A stretch of DNA of 64,000 nucleotides. Source: Bacteroidales bacterium (GTDB lineage Bacteria > Bacteroidota > Bacteroidia > Bacteroidales > UBA932). A program made the translations under genes and the position numbers. Position 1 is the first letter of the stretch. Each line of letters begins with the position of its first letter. Location: assembly GCA_017482565.1 (NCBI GenBank), contig JAFUMO010000068.1, positions 61,877-125,876 of the forward strand, read 5' to 3'. The notes below the pieces were generated by a model. It did no database searches. It was not told the origin of the DNA and saw only the letters and a program-made list of their open reading frames with translations. Positions 42,301 through 49,297 of this stretch are shown here, piece by piece.

Positions 42301-43565
42301 AGTTCAAGACACACCACTATGACAAGAGCTGCTTCAACGGTATCAGGAAAGTTGCAGACGAGAAGATATGGGAGATAAGGAAGACCCTCAAGACCAAGCT
42401 TATTGACAAGGTTAAGGAGGTGATTTCAAATCCTTCAGCTGCAAACCACTACTCTCCTGCACAGATTGTGAAGATTAAGGAGACCTTGAGGGATGATATC
42501 CTTACAATTGGTTTTGCAAGGCGTTTTGCAACTTACAAGAGGGCACATCTGTTGTTCAGGAACCTCGACAGGCTCAATGAGATTGTGAACAATCCAGAGC
42601 ATCCTGTACAGTTCCTGTTTGCAGGTAAGGCACACCCTGCCGACAAACCCGGCCAGGACCTCATCAAACATATAGTTGAGGTTTCCAAGATGCCTCAGTT
42701 CATAGGAAAGATTGTATTTGTACCTAACTATGACATTACAATTGCAAAACACCTTGTACAGGGTGTTGATATCTGGATGAATACCCCTACCAGACCTCTT
42801 GAGGCTTCAGGTACTTCAGGAGAGAAGGCTGTGATGAACGGTGTAATGCACTTCTCCGTGCTTGACGGATGGTGGGTTGAAGGTTACAAGGAGGGTGCCG
42901 GCTGGATGCTCCCTATGGAGAGGTCTTACGACAACCAGGGCTTCCAGGATGAGCTTGATGCAGCAACAATCTACAACATCATTGAGGGTGAGATTGCCCC
43001 TATGTATTACGACAAGGATGAGAAGGGCATTTCAAGCCCTTGGATTGAGACCATCAAGAACTGTGTTGCTAATGTTGCATGCAACTTCACTACAAACAGG
43101 ATGATGGAGGATTATATAAGGAAATATTATCTGCCGCTTGCAAAGAGGTCTTCAAAGATTGTTGCAAAGGATTATGCACTTGCAAAGGATATTGCAGACT
43201 GGAAGAAGAAGATGCGCAGGGAGTGGCCTATGATTGAGGTGCTTTCATCTACAAATGTAGACAACATCTCAGGTGCCCTGCTTCTGAACAACGAGTACAG
43301 GGCAGAGATGACACTTTCTGTTGGTGAGATTGACCCTCAGGATATTGGAATTGAGATTCTTCTTGCAGAGCCTAACAAGAAAGGCAAGCTCTGCATCAAG
43401 GAGATCTTTGAGTACAAGCTGAAGGAGAGCAAGGATGGCAAGGCTACCTACAGGTGCAAGATTGTCCCTGACAAGACAGGTGCGTACCAGACAGCTGTAA
43501 GGATGTATGCCAAGAACAAGCAGCTTCCGCATAGACAAGATTTTGAGTTGGTAAGATGGTTGTAG
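39333..43565 (+). CDS. Fusion of GT3-type glycogen synthase and GT35 alpha-glucan phosphorylase
   Basis: 1410 residues. Residues about 1-550 match GT3 (eukaryote-like) glycogen synthase: YLFETSWEVCNKVGGIHTVV at the start, QFHEWMTGAGVLYLK, and FPSYYEPWGYTPLESLAFGV as the sugar-nucleotide site. An internal Met at residue 557 (MTYQKYKVNTPEW) begins a region that looks like a former separate start. Residues about 560-1400 are a short-type glucan phosphorylase: ISYFCMEYGLDTSLKIYSGG, VYHCNEGHAAF, THTPVAAGHD, and LEASGTSGEKAVMNG with the PLP lysine at about 1165. One polypeptide thus holds chain-building and chain-degrading activities. It overlaps ribF by 10 nt. Confidence 0.92.
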   Translation: MVIEKVNKPDYLFETSWEVCNKVGGIHTVVATKALKLSGSYGRNHIMIGPDVWMDESRNPEFAEDPILFRVWRQQAASEGLRVRVGRWNVPGSPVAILVDFTTFVSRKDEIFAEMWRNFGLDSLSGQWDYVESALFGYASGKVIESFVNFNLQPHHKVVAQFHEWMTGAGVLYLKSKNIAVGTVFTTHATVVGRCLACNNLPLYDSLEHVNADEKARQFNVTAKHSLEKTAAHNADVFTTVSDITAAECRQFIGKEADIITPNGFDNSIVPQGEEFDSSRGAARKRLLEVASAMHGVEYGPDTVIVGIGGRYEYKNKGLDVFLDALGRIKSSGKGNRILAFLMIPAWSNGPDKELVLKLKGEGNPAYITNSTHYLVEPEYDAVSGKMRYFGFNAQQDNIGVVFVPSYLNGNDGIFNMKYYDLLIGMDLTVFPSYYEPWGYTPLESLAFGVPTVTTTLAGFGLWVKDYYKGEHPGIEVIERNDSNYDAVVGNVMQRILAVAALPETGKKAYSVNAKEVSEIALWDNNVKYYVEAYATALDKVVERNGAFPQIKETKNMTYQKYKVNTPEWKTLLINKDLPAKLKHLDTISKNLWWCWNQDAIELFKMVDLELWQIANGNPIAMLDMVDLKRYKELASDEAFLSKLDSVYKSFKKYMEGKSKPTTPQISYFCMEYGLDTSLKIYSGGLGILAGDYLKEASDMNVNMNAVGFLYKYGYFTQQLSSQGEQVATYDPQDFTKTPAIPVMDANNNWVTISVAFPGRNIYARVWKVAVGRIDLYLLDSDIDQNLPEDRCVTHQLYGGDWENRLKQELLLGIGGIRALRALGIDSEVYHCNEGHAAFIGLERLREYVQDKGLSFSEALEVVRASSLYTTHTPVAAGHDAFSEDMMRTYISHYPGRLNIDWTTLMSLGKIDPYNQGEKFSMSNLAANLSQEVNGVSWLHGKVSQDILGNLWPGYLPEELHVSYVTNGVHYPTWTAPEWKEVHAEVFGEEFKTHHYDKSCFNGIRKVADEKIWEIRKTLKTKLIDKVKEVISNPSAANHYSPAQIVKIKETLRDDILTIGFARRFATYKRAHLLFRNLDRLNEIVNNPEHPVQFLFAGKAHPADKPGQDLIKHIVEVSKMPQFIGKIVFVPNYDITIAKHLVQGVDIWMNTPTRPLEASGTSGEKAVMNGVMHFSVLDGWWVEGYKEGAGWMLPMERSYDNQGFQDELDAATIYNIIEGEIAPMYYDKDEKGISSPWIETIKNCVANVACNFTTNRMMEDYIRKYYLPLAKRSSKIVAKDYALAKDIADWKKKMRREWPMIEVLSSTNVDNISGALLLNNEYRAEMTLSVGEIDPQDIGIEILLAEPNKKGKLCIKEIFEYKLKESKDGKATYRCKIVPDKTGAYQTAVRMYAKNKQLPHRQDFELVRWL

Positions 43566-44464
43566 CAGCAACAGGTTTCTTTGACGGCGTACATAAAGGA
43601 CACAAAAAGGTTCTTTCTCTCCTGCGCAGCATGGCGGAGCAGGAGGGGAAGAAAAGTGCGGTCATAACTTTCTGGCCTCATCCCAGGAATGTATTGCAGC
43701 AGCAGGCGTACAGCCTGAGGCTCCTCACTTCCCTTGATGAGAAGAAGGCTCTTGTAAAGGGTATGGGGGTGAACAAGTTCATCACCATACCTTTCTGCAA
43801 GGAGTTCAGCCGCAACACTACAAGGGAGTTCCTGAAGGATTACCTGAAGGACAAGTACGGGGTTTCAACCCTCATTATAGGCTATGACCACCGTTTCGGC
43901 CATGATAAGGTCTCTCATGAGGAGATGATTGCAATGGCGGCGGAAATGGGGATAAGGGTGCTGAAGGTTGATGAGTTCGTGCAGGACAACAATGTGATAA
44001 GCTCAACCAAGATACGCAATCTGCTGCAGGCCGGCAATGTGGAGCAGGCAAATGAGTTCCTGGGCTACCGGTACGGTCTCAAGGGGGTTGTGGTTTCAGG
44101 CCAGAAGGTGGGGAGGACAATAGGTTTCCCTACTGCCAACATGAAGCTCTATGAGCCGCTGAAGATGATCCCTGCAGACGGGGTGTACAGTGTGTTTGTG
44201 GAGGTGTTGGGAAAGGTATATATAGGCATCTGCAACATTGGTACCCGCCCTACCGTTGGGGAGAGCAATGAGAGGACAATAGAGACCCATATACTTGGTT
44301 TCAACGAGGATATTTATGGCCTCGATATCAAGCTGGAGTTTGTGGGAAGGATAAGGCCGGAGCAGAAGTTCCCTTCACTTGATGCCCTGAAGGAGCAGCT
44401 GGAGAAGGACAAGGCATTTGCCTATAGCCTCCTTAAAGACAGTATTGTGAAGAAACTCAGATAA
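43556..44464 (+). CDS. ribF: Bifunctional riboflavin kinase / FMN adenylyltransferase
   Basis: 302 residues. The N-terminal nucleotidyltransferase has GFFDGVHKGHKKVL (residues about 7-20, HxGH-type site is KGH) and the ISSTKIR box; the C-terminal kinase has GRTIGFPTANM and GICNIGTRPTVG. It makes FMN and FAD from riboflavin. The usual 10-15 residues before the first strand are missing, because the gene starts inside the end of the preceding fusion gene (10-nt overlap); an upstream start is not available in frame without deeper overlap. Confidence 0.94.
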   Translation: MVVAATGFFDGVHKGHKKVLSLLRSMAEQEGKKSAVITFWPHPRNVLQQQAYSLRLLTSLDEKKALVKGMGVNKFITIPFCKEFSRNTTREFLKDYLKDKYGVSTLIIGYDHRFGHDKVSHEEMIAMAAEMGIRVLKVDEFVQDNNVISSTKIRNLLQAGNVEQANEFLGYRYGLKGVVVSGQKVGRTIGFPTANMKLYEPLKMIPADGVYSVFVEVLGKVYIGICNIGTRPTVGESNERTIETHILGFNEDIYGLDIKLEFVGRIRPEQKFPSLDALKEQLEKDKAFAYSLLKDSIVKKLR

Positions 44465-44475
44465 AAAAGGATATA

Positions 44476-45069
44476 ATGAACAGGCTGGATTCGGATCTGA
44501 TGGGCCTATTGCTGGCCATACTCACCTTTGCACTCCCTGCCGTTTCCGCCCTTTTTGAGAAACGGAGGAAGGAGAAGCGGAGGAAGGATGCCTCTGCCCA
44601 TGAGAGGACCGGCGGGCAGTATCCCGAAGATGATTCCCCTTTTGCCTTCCCTGATAATCCCTCTTGCCAGGAGGGGCCGGAAGATGCTCCAATTGGGCAG
44701 ATGCCCCGGCAGCCGGAGGAGGATGAGAGGGCAAGAGAGATTGAGGAGCTCTTTGAGGTGCTTCTCGGGATGCAGAAGAAGCCTGCACAGGAGGAGCCTG
44801 TGCTTGAGGAACCGGTGGTGACGCATAAGGAACCTGAGGTTCCGCAGGGGCAGCTGCAGCCGTCAGTGCCTCAGGAGGAGATTTTTGAAGAGGCGGTTCC
44901 GGCTTCTGTAGAGGCTGCACATGCAGCGGACCTGCAGCAGCAGATGGGCGCGGAGTCCGGAGCGGATGTTCCGGCTGCAAGGAAAAGCCTGAAGGAGAGA
45001 TTGAAGGAACATCCTGAGGATATGGTTCTTTTTGCTGAGATTATGAAGCCAAAGTTCAAGGAATTTTAG
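44476..45069 (+). CDS. Unknown single-span membrane protein with acidic proline-rich middle
   Basis: 197 residues. One membrane helix (LMGLLLAILTFALPAVSALF, about 8-27) is followed by a basic cluster (EKRRKEKRRKD), a low-complexity Pro/Glu/Gln region (about 40-160) and a conserved-looking end (SLKERLKEHPEDMVLFAEIM, then KPKFKEF). The last segment suggests a short interaction motif. The protein is probably anchored in the inner membrane with its long part in the cytoplasm. I do not recognise a named family. It lies 11 nt after ribF and before greA, whose promoter begins about 20 nt beyond its stop. Confidence 0.7.
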   Translation: MNRLDSDLMGLLLAILTFALPAVSALFEKRRKEKRRKDASAHERTGGQYPEDDSPFAFPDNPSCQEGPEDAPIGQMPRQPEEDERAREIEELFEVLLGMQKKPAQEEPVLEEPVVTHKEPEVPQGQLQPSVPQEEIFEEAVPASVEAAHAADLQQQMGAESGADVPAARKSLKERLKEHPEDMVLFAEIMKPKFKEF

Positions 45070-45090
45070 TGTAAATAATATTTTTATTAT

Positions 45091-45098
45091 TATCTTTG
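45091..45098 (+). promoter_or_regulatory. -7 element of greA
   Basis: TATCTTTG matches TAnnTTTG. The predicted start near 45103 gives a leader of about 45-50 nt that contains the hairpin at 45113-45140. The -33 box is weak. Confidence 0.6.
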
Positions 45099-45112
45099 CA
45101 AAAGAGGAAGGG

Positions 45113-45140
45113 TCCCGAATTCATCGGGATTCTTTTTAAT
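45113..45140 (+). terminator. Terminator-like attenuator in the greA leader
   Basis: TCCCGA (45113-45118), 5-nt loop ATTCA, TCGGGA (45124-45129), then TTCTTTTTAATTTTT. It lies between the greA promoter and the start codon, so transcription ending here would make an RNA of about 35-40 nt and reduce greA expression. It could also serve the upstream gene. Confidence 0.7.
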
Positions 45141-45152
45141 TTTTATATGATT

Positions 45153-45629
45153 ATGTCAGGTAAGGTACATTATTTTACAGAGGAAGGTCTGGAGAAAGTG
45201 AAGGCTGAATTGGCCCACATGATTTCCGTTGAGAGGCCTGCCATTTCAAAGGCCATCGCTGAGGCCAGGGACAAGGGTGATTTGTCCGAGAATGCGGAGT
45301 ATGATGCAGCAAGGGAGGCTCAGGGTCTTTTGGAGCTCAAGATTTCCCAATTGCAGGATATCATTGCAAATGCACGTGTGATTGATGAGTCAAAAATCAA
45401 TACAGACCAGGTTCAGCTGTTGAACAAGGTGAAGATCAAGAACCTTGCAAACGGTGCCCTCATGGAGTATACCATTGTGGGTGAGAGCGAGGCTAACCTC
45501 AAGGAGGGCAAGCTGGCTGCACAGACACCTATAGGCAAGGCTCTTATAGGTAAGAAGAAAGGTGAGGTTGTGGAGGTTACAGTTCCAAGCGGCGTCATCA
45601 AGTTTGAAATTGTTGACATTTCAATCTAA
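45153..45629 (+). CDS. greA: Transcription elongation factor GreA
   Basis: 158 residues from ATG 45153; ATG 45147 two codons earlier (Met-Ile-Met) is equally possible. The N-terminal coiled coil (YFTEEGLEKVKAELAHM through LLELKISQLQDIIANARVID) carries the tip acidic motif in DLSENAEYDAA (Asp and Glu used for RNA cleavage). The C-terminal FKBP-like domain (YTIVGESEANLKEGKLAAQT, then GKALIGKKKGEVVEV) is intact. GreA rescues backtracked RNA polymerase. A terminator-like hairpin in the leader suggests attenuation, as known for E. coli greA. HIT follows after 6 nt. Confidence 0.96.
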   Translation: MSGKVHYFTEEGLEKVKAELAHMISVERPAISKAIAEARDKGDLSENAEYDAAREAQGLLELKISQLQDIIANARVIDESKINTDQVQLLNKVKIKNLANGALMEYTIVGESEANLKEGKLAAQTPIGKALIGKKKGEVVEVTVPSGVIKFEIVDISI

Positions 45630-45635
45630 GGTGCC

Positions 45636-46037
45636 ATGGCTTCAATCTTTACGAGAATTGTAAACGGTGAGATTCCTTCGTACAAGGTTGCGGAGGATGA
45701 GAACTATTATGCTTTTCTGGATATCAATCCTTTGGCAAAGGGTCATACCCTTGTGATTCCAAAGATGGAGGAGGATTATATCTTCAACCTCCCTGCAGAG
45801 ACATACGCAGGCTTGTGGAATTTTGCCAACAAGGTGGCAAGGGCCATTGACATTGCTGTGCCATGCAAGAGGGTGGGTGTTGCCGTACTTGGCATGGAGG
45901 TGCCTCACGCACATATCCATCTTGTACCCCTGCAGAGCGAGCAGGACCTTGATTTCAGGAAGGAGAAGGCTGCCCTTACCAAAGAGGAGTTCATCCAGGT
46001 TGCAGAGAATATTTCAAAAGCTTTTACAACATTATAG
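45636..46037 (+). CDS. HIT family nucleotide hydrolase/transferase
   Basis: 133 residues. The histidine triad is VPHAHIHLVPL with His91, His93 and His95. FTRIVNGEIPSYKVAED and LDINPLAKGHTLVIPK are typical of the Hint/HinT branch. Hint proteins hydrolyse purine nucleoside phosphoramidates; the biological substrate is unknown. It lies 6 nt after greA and 3 nt before the thioredoxin-fold lipoprotein gene, so the three are probably one transcript. Confidence 0.93.
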   Translation: MASIFTRIVNGEIPSYKVAEDENYYAFLDINPLAKGHTLVIPKMEEDYIFNLPAETYAGLWNFANKVARAIDIAVPCKRVGVAVLGMEVPHAHIHLVPLQSEQDLDFRKEKAALTKEEFIQVAENISKAFTTL

Positions 46038-46040
46038 TAT

Positions 46041-47198
46041 ATGATAAGAAGAACTGTTTTGATGGGATTGGCTGCACTTATGGCGGTATCTTGTTCAAAG
46101 AGCAACACTGCTGTTGTCAATGCCCGGATAGAGGGGGCTGCCAATAAGGATTTGGTGGTTTCACAGCTGGCTGTAAACCAGATTAAGTTTGTGGATTCAG
46201 TTAAGACAGATGCTTCAGGGAACCTGAAGAGCACAATAACCCTACAGAGCGATGCGCCCGATTTCTATTATCTGTCATACAATGGCAAGAGACTCGCTTC
46301 ACTTATCCTAAAGCCGGGTGACAAGGTGAACGTTACAGTTGATACCCTTGGAAAGGGGCTTGCAATTGAGGGCTCGGAGGAGTCTGTGCTGCTCCAGAAA
46401 TACAATGAGATGCTTGCAGCTGCAGTTGCTGAGTTTGATGCATTGTCTGTAAAGCTTGCAGACGCATCACAGGCCGGTGACAGGGAGGCTGTACAGCAGT
46501 ACAATTCTCAGATGGGCAAGGTGTTCGTAAGGCACAAGCAGAACATGATAAGGAATGTGATGCAGAATCCGTATGCTTTTGCAAACATCCAGGCACTTTA
46601 CCAGACATTTGTACAAGGGCTTCCAGTATTTGGTTCAGAGAATGACCATATGCTTGTGCAGAGGGTTCATGACTCGCTCCAGACAGTATATCCAGGTTCT
46701 GTATACCTGAAATCACTCCAGGAGCAGGTGGCTTCGGCAAAGGCGGCAATTGCATTTGCAGAGAAGCTTTCAAATGCACAGGAGACATCATTCCCCAATA
46801 TCTCCCTTCCCGACATAAATGCGAAGAATGTGGAGCTTGCATCACTTGAGGGCAAACCGTTCATCCTCATGTTCTGGGCTTCAACTGATGTGAACCATAA
46901 GATGTTCAACAACGACCTTCTTGATATCTACAGGAAGTACAGCAAATCAGGGCTTGAGATTTACCAGGTGGCAGTAGATACAGACAAGACAGCATGGGCA
47001 ACTGCAGTGAAGGAGCAGAACCTCCCTTGGATAAGCGTATGCGATGGCAAGGGTGCGGCATCGCCGGCACTTGCTACCTACAACATCTACAGCGTTCCGT
47101 CAATCTTTGTTTTTGACCGCAAAGGTGATATAGTTGCAAGCCAGGGACTCTTCTCAAAGGCTGCTCTTGAGGATGCAGTACGCAAGGCAGTAAGATAA
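46041..47198 (+). CDS. Thioredoxin-fold (TlpA-like) lipoprotein lacking the CXXC motif
   Basis: 385 residues with lipobox LMAVSC near residue 18. The N-terminal part (about 20-120) resembles DUF4369: ARIEGAANKDLVVSQL, SLILKPGDKVNVTVDTLG. The middle (about 120-240) is helical. The C-terminal part (about 255-385) is a TlpA/AhpC-like thioredoxin fold: PNISLPDINAKNVELASLEG, FILMFWASTDVNHKMF, YNIYSVPSIFVFDRKGDIV. Where active members have WCxxC, this protein has Trp279-Ala-Ser-Thr-Asp-Val, and it contains no other pair of cysteines in the domain. It is therefore unlikely to be a dithiol oxidoreductase and may act in binding. Confidence 0.85.
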   Translation: MIRRTVLMGLAALMAVSCSKSNTAVVNARIEGAANKDLVVSQLAVNQIKFVDSVKTDASGNLKSTITLQSDAPDFYYLSYNGKRLASLILKPGDKVNVTVDTLGKGLAIEGSEESVLLQKYNEMLAAAVAEFDALSVKLADASQAGDREAVQQYNSQMGKVFVRHKQNMIRNVMQNPYAFANIQALYQTFVQGLPVFGSENDHMLVQRVHDSLQTVYPGSVYLKSLQEQVASAKAAIAFAEKLSNAQETSFPNISLPDINAKNVELASLEGKPFILMFWASTDVNHKMFNNDLLDIYRKYSKSGLEIYQVAVDTDKTAWATAVKEQNLPWISVCDGKGAASPALATYNIYSVPSIFVFDRKGDIVASQGLFSKAALEDAVRKAVR

Positions 47199-47226
47199 TA
47201 CGGACAAGGTAACCATACAATGACAC

Positions 47227-47262
47227 AATCCCCGCCAAAGCTTTCTGGCGGGGATTCGTTGT
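47227..47262 (+). terminator. Intrinsic terminator of the greA-HIT-TlpA series
   Basis: AATCCCCGCCA (47227-47237) pairs with TGGCGGGGATT (47246-47256), followed by CGTTGTTTT. The arms resemble the efp terminator at 11887. The remaining bases up to tsaB show no gene. Confidence 0.8.
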
Positions 47263-47344
47263 TTTCCTGGAGGAGTCCGGTAGTGCACAGTTTCATGCAC
47301 ATGACGAGGTCCGGTATCCTTGAGCCATCTCCGGGCGGTGTGGC

Positions 47345-48046
47345 TTACAACAGCTTCTTTGGCTTGCCGGCAATGAAGTCTTTCAGGTAGAAGGGCTCAA
47401 AGTACGCGCTGTCCTCAAATTCGCCTGCCTCAAGCTTCCGGGCAGCAATTATCCTCATGCCGGCAGCGTGAGGCTCCTGTGGTGCAAAATATGCGTTGGG
47501 GTTTCCTGCAACCAGTTCCCTGAACTTATCCGCACCGTTTCCTGTGAAGAGGACCGGGCCTGCTGCAAGCTCGGCTGCATAGCTGTTCCCATCAAGGATT
47601 TTGGCCTCAACCGGGGTAAGCTGCTCCCCCTTGCTGTTGAAGTTTGCGGTATATACCTCCATCCTCCTGGCATCAATCATAGGTACAATCAGGAAATCCC
47701 CTTCACCCTGGTAAAGCTTGTTGTTGTCCAGGGCCATCCTGGCAATGGTGGCGAGTGTGCATACAGAGATGAGCGGCTTGCCGGCCCCGTAGCACAGCCC
47801 TTTTGCACATGATACCCCAACCCTCAGGCCGGTGTATGATCCGGGACCCTTGCTTACTGCAACTGCGCTGCAGCTGTCCATATTGAGGCCGTTTTCCTCA
47901 AGGATATCGCATATATATCCGGCAAGGAGGGTGGCATGTGCTTTTGGCTGGTTTATGTATTTTTCAGCCACAATCTCCTTTCCTCTGGCCAATGCCACAG
48001 AGCATGAGTCCGTTGCTGTCTCTATCAGTAAAATGTATTTTTCCAT
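47345..48046 (-). CDS. tsaB: tRNA threonylcarbamoyladenosine biosynthesis protein TsaB
   Basis: 233 residues. The ASKHA opening ILLIETATDSCSVALARG, VSKGPGSYTGLRVGVSCAKG and ARRMEVYTA are diagnostic of TsaB. TsaB supports TsaD and TsaE in making the t6A37 modification of ANN-decoding tRNAs. It is the last gene of the minus-strand series and starts 3 nt after the stop of the HlyD/MacA-like gene. Its link to export genes may be only positional. Confidence 0.95.
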   Translation of the reverse strand: MEKYILLIETATDSCSVALARGKEIVAEKYINQPKAHATLLAGYICDILEENGLNMDSCSAVAVSKGPGSYTGLRVGVSCAKGLCYGAGKPLISVCTLATIARMALDNNKLYQGEGDFLIVPMIDARRMEVYTANFNSKGEQLTPVEAKILDGNSYAAELAAGPVLFTGNGADKFRELVAGNPNAYFAPQEPHAAGMRIIAARKLEAGEFEDSAYFEPFYLKDFIAGKPKKLL

Positions 48047-48049
48047 AAA

Positions 48050-49285
48050 CTAATCTTTTTTCACTGTTACAAGTGAGCCGTTCCTGAGGTCCTTGCTTAT
48101 TGCGCTGTATGGTGCAGTAACAATCATGCAGCTGTCGGGAAGCCCTCCTGTAACCTCTATATTTGTCATGTCCTGAATTCCTGTTGTAATCTGCCTCACC
48201 TCCACCTTGTTTGTGGCAGGGTCCAGTACAAATACCTGCTGTACCACCTCTTTTGTGGCATCCAGGCTGTCAACAATCCCTTTCCTGGTGGTAATGGCCT
48301 GGAGCGGTATTGTCTGTATATTCTCCTTCTTCTCTGTCTGGATGGCTACTGAGGCGCTCATGCCTGGTCTGAAAGGGATAGGGGTGTTTTCCAGCAGATC
48401 GCTGTACGAAGAGGGGAGGATGAGCACCTTTACCTCAAAATTGGTGACCTGGTCTGCACTTATGGCTGTACCGGAGTTCTTGGATGAATTTGCAACCTGG
48501 GTCACAACCCCCTTGAACTTGCGTCCGGGATAGGCATCAACCTCAATTGTTGCTGTATCCCTGGCATCCAGGCGGATAATGTCTATCTCGTTCACATCCA
48601 CCAGAACCTCCATCTGGCTGAGGTCTGCAATTCTGAGCATCTCAGTACCTGCCATCTGGGTGGTTCCCACAACCCTCTCTCCAATCTCCACGCTCAACTT
48701 GGAGATTGTACCTGTCATAGGGGCATATATATTGGTCTTTACCAGATTCTCTTCAGCTTCTTTCAGCGATGCCTCGGCGCTCTTTACGTTATATTCCGCA
48801 GCTTTCAGCTGGCTTTTGGCTATCCGGTATTCTGCCAGGGACTTCTCGTAGTCTGCCTGTGAGATTGTCTTCTTCCCGAACAGCAGTACGTTCCTTTCGT
48901 GTGAAAGCTCAATCTGCCTTAGCGATGCCTCCTGCTGCAGGTATTGTGCCTTCATGGAGTTGAGTGATGCCTCAGCCCTCTCCTTGGCAGAGATGTATAC
49001 ATCCTGCTTTATCTGAAGCAAGAGGTCTCCCTTCTCCACAATATCCCCCTCCCGACAGTTAAGCCTGATTATCTCGCCTGATACATCGGGGCTTATCTTT
49101 ACCTCGGTGACAGGCTGTATTTTTCCGTTTGCCGGGATTGATTCAATGATTGTACCTCTCTGTGGAGGTTTTGCAGTAACCTCAAGCCCTTTGCTGCCAT
49201 TGTTCTTCCCTACTATTATAAGCAGTACGATTACAGCTGCAGCTGCAATGAGAATAAATTTCCTGTTGTTCTTTTTGGAAGCCAT
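48050..49285 (-). CDS. HlyD/MacA-like periplasmic adaptor protein
   Basis: 411 residues. An N-terminal membrane anchor (FILIAAAAVIVLLIIVG) is followed by a split biotinyl-lipoyl domain (VSGEIIRLNCREGDIVEKGD and YAPMTGTISKLSVEIGERVV), a helical hairpin (about 100-195) and beta-barrel domains (PFRPGMSASVAIQT). This is the layout of MacA-type adaptors that bridge an inner-membrane ABC transporter and TolC. No MacB-type gene is next to it; the nearest transporter is the C39-peptidase ABC gene upstream at 51180. It lies 12 nt after tolC and 3 nt before tsaB. Confidence 0.9.
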   Translation of the reverse strand: MASKKNNRKFILIAAAAVIVLLIIVGKNNGSKGLEVTAKPPQRGTIIESIPANGKIQPVTEVKISPDVSGEIIRLNCREGDIVEKGDLLLQIKQDVYISAKERAEASLNSMKAQYLQQEASLRQIELSHERNVLLFGKKTISQADYEKSLAEYRIAKSQLKAAEYNVKSAEASLKEAEENLVKTNIYAPMTGTISKLSVEIGERVVGTTQMAGTEMLRIADLSQMEVLVDVNEIDIIRLDARDTATIEVDAYPGRKFKGVVTQVANSSKNSGTAISADQVTNFEVKVLILPSSYSDLLENTPIPFRPGMSASVAIQTEKKENIQTIPLQAITTRKGIVDSLDATKEVVQQVFVLDPATNKVEVRQITTGIQDMTNIEVTGGLPDSCMIVTAPYSAISKDLRNGSLVTVKKD

Positions 49286-49297
49286 ATCTGTGCCTTG

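Noticed and set aside
44522-44980. Long Pro/Ala-rich open frame on the minus strand
   Set aside because: It is antisense to the repetitive Pro/Glu-coding middle of the 44476-45069 gene and has no family resemblance or promoter.
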